This document shows positions 59,728 to 64,000 of a stretch of 64,000 nucleotides of DNA, in pieces (the first letter of the stretch is position 1; each line of letters starts with the position of its first letter). The notes beneath the pieces are model-generated. The model was not told the origin of the DNA and made no database searches. It was given only the letters and a program-made list of their open reading frames with translations. The translations under genes were made by a program, and so were the position numbers. The stretch comes from an uncultured Opitutia bacterium (lineage in GTDB: Bacteria > Verrucomicrobiota > Verrucomicrobiia > Opitutales > Opitutaceae): NCBI GenBank assembly GCA_903859715.1, contig CAIONS010000051.1, positions 16,512 through 80,511 of the forward strand, in the 5' to 3' direction.

Positions 59728-60846
59728 TCACAGGATCAACATCGCATCGCCATAGCTGAAGAACCGGTACTCCCGGGCGATCGCCTCGGCATAGATCTCG
59801 TGCAGCCAGGCGATCCCCGCGGTCGATCCGGGCGCCAAAAACGATGCCACGAGGCACAGCAGGGTGGAGCGGGGCTGGTGGAAGTTCGTGATCAACGCAT
59901 CCACGCCCCGGAATTCGTACGGCGGATAGATGAAAATCCCCGCCTCCCCGAAATAATCCACTCCGTTGTCGTCCCTGCTCCCTTCTCCTTCCTCCTTTCT
60001 CCCGCTCGCAGGACTTCCTTGCTTCGTCAGGAAGTCCTCGAGCGTCCGCACCGTCGTCGTGCCCACGGCCACGCGCCGGCCCGCAGTCTGGACGAGCGCC
60101 TGCCGCGTCGCCGCCGGCAGCTCGTAGAGTTCCCGGTGGATGTCGTGGGCCTCGACCGTGTCGGACATGATTGGCCGGAATGTCCCGAGCCCCACATGGA
60201 GTGTGATCTCTGCCGTCTTTACGCCCTGCGTCTCCAGCGTGGCGAGCAAGCCCGGTGTGAAATGCAGTCCAGCCGTCGGCGCGGCGACCGCCACTTGCCG
60301 CGCGCGGTTGGCATAGACGGTCTGGTAACGCTCGAGATCGTCCGCCCGGTGCGAGTCATCTTCGCGCTGGATATAAGGCGGCAGCGGCACCTCGCCCAGC
60401 TGGTTGGCGATGACAGTGATCGGCTGATTATCTCGGGTGGTGAACCGCACGACGGCCGAGCCGTCGGGTTCCTTAGCCTGGATCGTTCCCGTGAACCTGC
60501 CTGTAGGATGGGCGAACGTCGCGCCCACGGGCAGTTTCTTGCCCGGCTTGATCAGGCAGCGCCAGGTTTGATCGCCCTCGACGGGGCGCAGGAGAAAGCA
60601 TTCCACCTGTCCGCCGGTGGGCCTCACCGCCCGCAGCCGGGCGGGCAGCACCGCGGCATTGTTGCGGAAGAGGGTGTCACCCGCGCGCAGAAATTGGGGC
60701 AGGTCGGCAAACGTGTGGTGCGCGATCGTGTGGGCCGCGCGATCGACGACCAGCAGCCGCGACGCATCGCGCCGCGCCGCGGGCGACTGGGCGATCAGCC
60801 GCGGCGGCAGGACATAGTCAAAAAGATCAGTGGCAAGCGAAGGCAC
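59728..60846 (-). CDS. queA: S-adenosylmethionine:tRNA ribosyltransferase-isomerase
   Basis: 372 residues. DYVLPPRLIAQSPAARRDASRLLVV, RNNAAVLPARLRA, PTAGLHFTPGLLATLE, LHVGLGTFRPI and ITNFHQPRSTLLCLVASFL are QueA motifs. It adds the epoxyqueuosine cyclopentane from SAM to queuosine precursor. A low-complexity insertion (KQGSPASGRKEEGEGSRDD, about residues 273-295) in the C-terminal part is unusual for the family. Stand-alone. Confidence 0.94.
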   Translation of the reverse strand: MPSLATDLFDYVLPPRLIAQSPAARRDASRLLVVDRAAHTIAHHTFADLPQFLRAGDTLFRNNAAVLPARLRAVRPTGGQVECFLLRPVEGDQTWRCLIKPGKKLPVGATFAHPTGRFTGTIQAKEPDGSAVVRFTTRDNQPITVIANQLGEVPLPPYIQREDDSHRADDLERYQTVYANRARQVAVAAPTAGLHFTPGLLATLETQGVKTAEITLHVGLGTFRPIMSDTVEAHDIHRELYELPAATRQALVQTAGRRVAVGTTTVRTLEDFLTKQGSPASGRKEEGEGSRDDNGVDYFGEAGIFIYPPYEFRGVDALITNFHQPRSTLLCLVASFLAPGSTAGIAWLHEIYAEAIAREYRFFSYGDAMLIL

Positions 60847-60905
60847 GCCCCGCCACGACGCCCAAACGCCCGCCGGGAGGCGAGACGGAACTTGAGGCCC
60901 GGAGT

Positions 60906-60930
60906 GTAGGGCGGGGTCGCTGACCCCGCC
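60906..60930 (+). repeat. REP-like element, GTAG head, subfamily A
   Basis: GTAG, GGCGGGGTC, loop GCT, GACCCCGCC: identical to 8211-8235 (reverse complement) and to 8136-8160 apart from its last base, more than 52 kb away. Confidence 0.85.
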
Positions 60931-61111
60931 TCTTCACTCCTGCCCCAAGGTCCAGCTACCGCCTTTGCGATCTTCCGATAGTATCGAGCGATGATCCGGT
61001 GCGATACTCAGTGGGTGGTTCTCGTGACCCGGCTGCTGGTTGGAATTCTCATCGGCATCTTCCCTAGTATCCTTACCGGAGCAGCCGACACGCAGCCGCC
61101 ATCGATACCGG

Positions 61112-61222
61112 ATGGCGACCAACGATTACTACGCGTGGACGACCGTGCTGATGGTCGCGTCAATCGGCGTCGTCTGGCTGGTCAAACGGCCCAAGGGCCC
61201 GCTGAAAACGGTCGCCCACTGA
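61112..61222 (+). pseudogene. remnant of an MFS-type transporter C-terminus (36 aa)
   Basis: MATNDYYAWTTVLMVASIG then VVWLVKRPKGPLKTVAH resembles the last transmembrane helix and tail of a DHA2/MFS drug-exporter-like protein. The upstream part of such a gene is not visible, so this is a remnant. Confidence is limited because the stretch is short. Confidence 0.4.
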
Positions 61223-61300
61223 TGCCGGTGAACCTGCTTCCGGGAAGACCAAGGGGTCAATGAGCGCTATCAGTCGATCGTGATCCAGTTTGACCATCTG

Positions 61301-61349
61301 GTAGGTTGCGCGCTCGCGCGCAACGTGGCGTGGCAAGTACGCCACCTAC
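61301..61349. repeat. head-to-head pair of REP-like elements (BIME-like)
   Basis: Plus element 61301-61324: GTAG, GTTGCGCGC, loop TC, GCGCGCAAC. Minus element 61325-61349: GTAG, GTGGCGTAC, loop TTG, CCACGCCAC (minus strand). GTAG marks both outer ends, and GTAGG and CCTAC close the whole block into a cruciform. Confidence 0.75.
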
Positions 61350-61415
61350 AGGGAAACTGAAACTGCGCCGCTACCTGCCCGTCGCTCAAACGCATGTGGC
61401 GCACCCAAGCCCTGC

Positions 61416-61955
61416 TTAATGACCCTCAGTCGGCTGCCAGAGCTCAACCTTGTTTCCCTCCGGATCCATGACCCAACCGAACGATCCGAAATCCGAGTCC
61501 TCAACCTTATCGAGCACCTGACAACCCTCTTCCTTCAGCAGCTTCAGGAGCCCCCGAAGATCCGCCACGCGATAGTCGATCATGAATGGGGCATTGCTTG
61601 GAGCGAAGTTGGAGCCGTCGCCGACGTACCAGGCGGTTTTGCCATTCGCCGGAACGCTCGCCGAGTCGCCCCAGCGAAAGGCCGCGCCACCCCACGTCTT
61701 AACATCGATGCCGAGATGGGTTTTGTACCAGGCGCGCAATTTGACCGGGTCCTTGGCCTTGATAAAGACCCCGCCAATTCCAGTGACGCGTTTGATTGCT
61801 TTCTCCGGTTTGGCTTTCGCGGTATCGGCTGACGCGGTGCTCGTCGCAGGAGCCGGCGCTCCAGAAGCAGGCTTCTGATCCTGGGCATGGAGACAGGAGA
61901 GGGACAGGGTGAAGACGGTGAAGGCAGCCAGTAATGTTTTTGTCTTAATAGGCAT
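61416..61955 (-). CDS. secreted VOC family protein
   Basis: 179 residues from ATG 61955. A signal peptide (TLLAAFTVFTLSLSCLHAQ) and an Ala/Pro linker lead to a VOC domain: IGGVFIKAKDPVKLRAWYKTHLGI, ending FGWVMDPEGNKVELWQP. The final Glu in KVELWQP is the metal ligand of the fold. Periplasmic VOC proteins are uncommon; the substrate is unknown. Confidence 0.82.
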   Translation of the reverse strand: MPIKTKTLLAAFTVFTLSLSCLHAQDQKPASGAPAPATSTASADTAKAKPEKAIKRVTGIGGVFIKAKDPVKLRAWYKTHLGIDVKTWGGAAFRWGDSASVPANGKTAWYVGDGSNFAPSNAPFMIDYRVADLRGLLKLLKEEGCQVLDKVEDSDFGSFGWVMDPEGNKVELWQPTEGH

Positions 61956-62043
61956 GATGCGAGCCGTTATGGTGAAAGCTACGATCCTTGCGATACTGTT
62001 CATGCATGACTCTTTCTGGGGACACCACGAAAGTCGTTTTCAG

Positions 62044-62104
62044 TAAGACCCTGGCACTTCGCCAGCGGTTGGCTCAGTGACCACAAAAGTTAGGGGCTGA
62101 CCCC
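62044..62104 (+). repeat. 61-bp direct repeat, copy A (left of the amidase gene)
   Basis: Begins TAAGACCCTGGCACTTCGCC and ends AGTTAGGGGCTGACCCC; the copy at 63829-63889 has the same length with about seven differences. The end contains the hairpin-type GGGGCTGACCCC. Confidence 0.8.
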
Positions 62105-62154
62105 TTCTGGCTTTCCCTTCTGGCTTTCTCCGATGGTGACCATTTATTCTTCCC

Positions 62155-63738
62155 ATGCGAAAAAAGCGAAGGCAGTTTGTGGCCATGTCTTCTGCGTCAG
62201 GGCGGTCAAGCGAAACGGTCGCGTCGCGGCGCGAGTTCCTCAAGGTGGCAGGATCGGCGGTGGCGCTCGGCGCGCTGGGCTATAATTTCACCCGCGCTGC
62301 TACTGGTGACTCAATTGGACTGGCGGGCAATCCCTGCTTTGCCAGTGCGGCGGAGCTGGCGGCGGAGATTCGCACCCGGCGGCTTTCGGCGCGCGAGGTG
62401 ATGGCGGCGCACCTGCGCCAGATAGAGCGCCTCAACCCTCGGCTCAACGCGATCGTGGCGAAGCTTGACGATGCCGCTTGCCTGGCGCTGGCCGACGCAG
62501 CCGACGCGCGCGTAGCGCGGGGCGATTCCGTGGGCCCGCTGCACGGCCTGCCGATCGCCATCAAGGACACCGAGCCGGTGATGGGTTTCCCGTTCACGCT
62601 CGGCTCGCCGATTTTCCGCCACAATTTCCCGAAGACCGAGTCCGTTCTCGTCGAGCGCTTGCGTCGCGCCGGCTGCCTGATCATCGGCAAGACGAATATG
62701 CCTGAGTTCGGTATGGGCTCGCACACCTACAATAAAGTGTACGGTACGACGCTGAATCCCTACGACCTTGCGAAAAGCGCGGGTGGGTCCAGCGGCGGGG
62801 CCGGCGCCGCCCTCGCGGCCGGGCTGATCCCGATCGCCAACGGAAGTGACCTCGGTGGCTCCCTCCGCAATCCAGGGAATTTCAACAACGTAGTCGGCTT
62901 TCGCCCGACCATAGGTCTCGTCCCCGGCACGCCCACGCCTCTCCCGTTCGGGAACCTCGCCGTAAAAGGCCCGCTGGCGCGGTCCGTGGCGGATGTAGCG
63001 CTGTTGATGAGTGTCCTCGCTGGCCCGGATGCGGCCGATCCAGCTAGTTACCCGGCGGATCCCGGACGATTCGCGCAATCGCTCGGGCGCGACCTCAGCG
63101 GCGTGCGCGTGGCATGGTGTCCGGACCTCGGCGGGCTGCCCATGGAACCGGCGGTGCGCGCGGCGCTGGCGCCGCAGAGGGCGGTGTTCGAGCGGCTCGG
63201 CTGTATCGTGGAGGACGTGCATCCCGACCTGACCGGGGCCAATGAAGCGTTCCTGATTTTGCGTTCCTGGCGTAGCTGGTCGACTTACGGGGTGCTGCTG
63301 CGGGAGCACCGTGCGGAGATGAAGCCCGAGGCGATCGGTGAGATCGAGGCCGGCGCGGCGCTCACGCTGGGGCAGGTGACGCAGGCCATGCGCTCGCAGG
63401 CCCAGGTGATGGAGCACATGCGGCGCTTCCAGGAAAAATATGAGTTTGTCGTCTGCGCGGTGAACCAGGTCACGCCCTTCGACGCGGCGCTAGACTGGCC
63501 GAAGGAGATCGCCGGCGTGAAGATGGAGCACTACGTCGCTTGGATGAAGTCGGCGTACTGGATCACAGCCACCGGCTGCCCGGCGATTTCGGTCCCGGCC
63601 GCGTTCACAGCCGGCGGCCTCCCGGTCGGAATTCAATTGGTCGGCCGTTACCGCGCCGACTTTGAGCTCCTGCAGTTTGCGTACGCCTTCGAGCAGGCCA
63701 CGAAGGTCGGCCTCCGCCATCCCGCGCTCGCGGTCTAA
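62155..63738 (+). CDS. Tat-exported amidase (amidase signature family)
   Basis: 527 residues from ATG 62155; ATG 62185 is an alternative. Twin-arginine signal SRREFLKVAGSAVALGALG. GLPIAIKDTEPVMGFPFTLGS (catalytic Lys), KSAGGSSGGAGAALAAG (cis-Ser) and GSDLGGSLRNPGNFNNVVG (nucleophile Ser) form the Ser-cisSer-Lys triad. It hydrolyses amides outside the cytoplasm; substrate unknown. It lies between two 61-bp direct repeats, which may mark a mobilised cassette. Confidence 0.93.
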   Translation: MRKKRRQFVAMSSASGRSSETVASRREFLKVAGSAVALGALGYNFTRAATGDSIGLAGNPCFASAAELAAEIRTRRLSAREVMAAHLRQIERLNPRLNAIVAKLDDAACLALADAADARVARGDSVGPLHGLPIAIKDTEPVMGFPFTLGSPIFRHNFPKTESVLVERLRRAGCLIIGKTNMPEFGMGSHTYNKVYGTTLNPYDLAKSAGGSSGGAGAALAAGLIPIANGSDLGGSLRNPGNFNNVVGFRPTIGLVPGTPTPLPFGNLAVKGPLARSVADVALLMSVLAGPDAADPASYPADPGRFAQSLGRDLSGVRVAWCPDLGGLPMEPAVRAALAPQRAVFERLGCIVEDVHPDLTGANEAFLILRSWRSWSTYGVLLREHRAEMKPEAIGEIEAGAALTLGQVTQAMRSQAQVMEHMRRFQEKYEFVVCAVNQVTPFDAALDWPKEIAGVKMEHYVAWMKSAYWITATGCPAISVPAAFTAGGLPVGIQLVGRYRADFELLQFAYAFEQATKVGLRHPALAV

Positions 63739-63813
63739 GCGGTGGGGCGCGGAGCGGCGGCCGTGGTCTGGTCGCGTGGTTCGGCGTGTTGTTCATTTCT
63801 TCGGAGAGCAGAC

Positions 63814-63889
63814 TAAGGGGTCAGCCCCTAAGACCCTGGCACTTCGCCACTGTTTGGCGCAGCAACCACAAGAGTTAGGGGCTGACCCC
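63814..63889 (+). repeat. 61-bp direct repeat, copy B, preceded by an inverted element
   Basis: 63829-63889 repeats copy A (62044-62104). It is preceded at about 63814-63830 by AAGGGGTCAGCCCCTAA, the reverse complement of TTAGGGGCTGACCCCTT found in the repeats, giving an inverted pair around the copy. Confidence 0.75.
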
Positions 63890-63913
63890 CTCATCAACTG
63901 AGATTGCCTCGAT

Positions 63914-64000
63914 TTAGTGGACACCCGACCAGCGCATGAAACGTGCGCTGTTTGGTCGCTTCCGAGGACAGGAGCCCCAAGGCTTGCCGCAGGAAGCGAC
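63914..64000. other. right-edge region with IS-end-like and inverted sequences
   Basis: TTTAGTGGACACCCGACC near 63913-63930 resembles the terminal part of some IS3-type elements (reverse complement TGTCCACTAAA). GCGCATGAAACGTGCGC (63932-63948) is a hairpin, and GTCGCTTCC (63955-63963) with GGAAGCGAC (63992-64000) is an exact inverted repeat ending at the window edge. No transposase is visible, so the call is tentative. Confidence 0.3.

Larger units (their letters stand above)
60847..61415. other. 569-bp gene-poor spacer with REP-like elements and a transporter remnant
   Basis: The spacer separates divergent-strand queA from a VOC gene. It contains the REP-like element 60906-60930, an inverted repeat AGTATCG/CGATACT (60980-61008), a 36-residue transporter-like tail (61112-61222) and the double REP at 61301-61349. 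No complete gene is convincing. Confidence 0.6.

Noticed and set aside
60991..61263. 90-codon membrane-like frame in the queA spacer
   Set aside because: Only the first 30 residues look hydrophobic, the rest is out-of-frame sequence over the transporter remnant, and no start signal supports it.

Overview
The window is about 64 kb of high-GC bacterial DNA, mostly housekeeping. Gene content and spacer style point to the Verrucomicrobiota, most likely the Opitutales/Opitutaceae. Supporting features are a didermic Lpt lipopolysaccharide-export cluster, HPr kinase without a nearby PTS operon, a eukaryotic-type (GSII) glutamine synthetase, an ECF sigma/membrane/CpxP-like trio, many small VOC proteins and almost no strong Shine-Dalgarno sequences. 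The taxon is an inference from style; no rRNA or tRNA gene was found to confirm it.

Layout. 1-8.2 kb: end of a class C beta-lactamase-like gene, prfB with its programmed +1 frameshift, an ATP-grasp-like gene, and a giant Sel1/coiled-coil/LysM envelope gene interrupted by one amber codon. 8.2-14.1 kb: two small orphan genes behind a structured leader or small RNA, mtnA, sucD-VOC-sucC and a HTH protein. 14.3-20.5 kb (minus strand): a SRPBCC-cyclase fusion, rph, hprK, lptB-lptA-lptC and kdsC. 20.8-32.4 kb: mixed metabolism, with a fused branched-chain-type E1 dehydrogenase, a UPF0173 hydrolase, an aldo/keto reductase, a MarR-mhqO-mhqD quinone-stress-like cluster, rpiB, two paralogous lipoproteins and an AraC regulator. 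32.5-40.1 kb: a PhyH dioxygenase, an EamA permease and the 2-oxoglutarate dehydrogenase operon sucA-sucB-lpdA. 40.3-47.5 kb: a SUI1 protein, a methyltransferase, metF with a palindromic operator, a membrane glycosyltransferase pseudogene with three nonsense codons, rlmN and leuA. 47.7-54.8 kb: the ECF sigma trio, SRP RNA, dnaX with an A10 slippery run, a PP2C phosphatase/mini-kinase pair, glnII and a decapitated cyclase. 54.9-64 kb: ilvB, ymdB, accA, queA, yceI, and an amidase flanked by 61-bp direct repeats.

The genes form a central-metabolism and envelope-biogenesis landscape: the TCA half-cycle 2-oxoglutarate to succinate (sucAB, lpdA, sucCD), branched-chain amino acid synthesis (leuA, ilvB), C1/methionine (metF, mtnA), fatty acid start (accA), nitrogen assimilation (glnII), LPS synthesis and export (kdsC, lptABC), and translation (prfB, SUI1, rlmN, queA, SRP RNA).

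The most interesting signals are not genes. (1) At least ten 25-nt elements share one architecture: the tetranucleotide GTAG, a 9-nt arm, a loop of about 3 nt and a 9-nt opposite arm. This is the layout of REP elements mobilised by RAYT transposases. (2) About ten spacers carry imperfect inverted repeats, each built from its own repeated 7-12 nt word. (3) Several expression signals sit in coding DNA: the prfB +1 shift, a dnaX A10 run whose -1 reading adds a 139-residue tail, and a terminator with a competing helix upstream of the 8.6-kb genes. No CRISPR array, prophage or restriction/defence island was seen.
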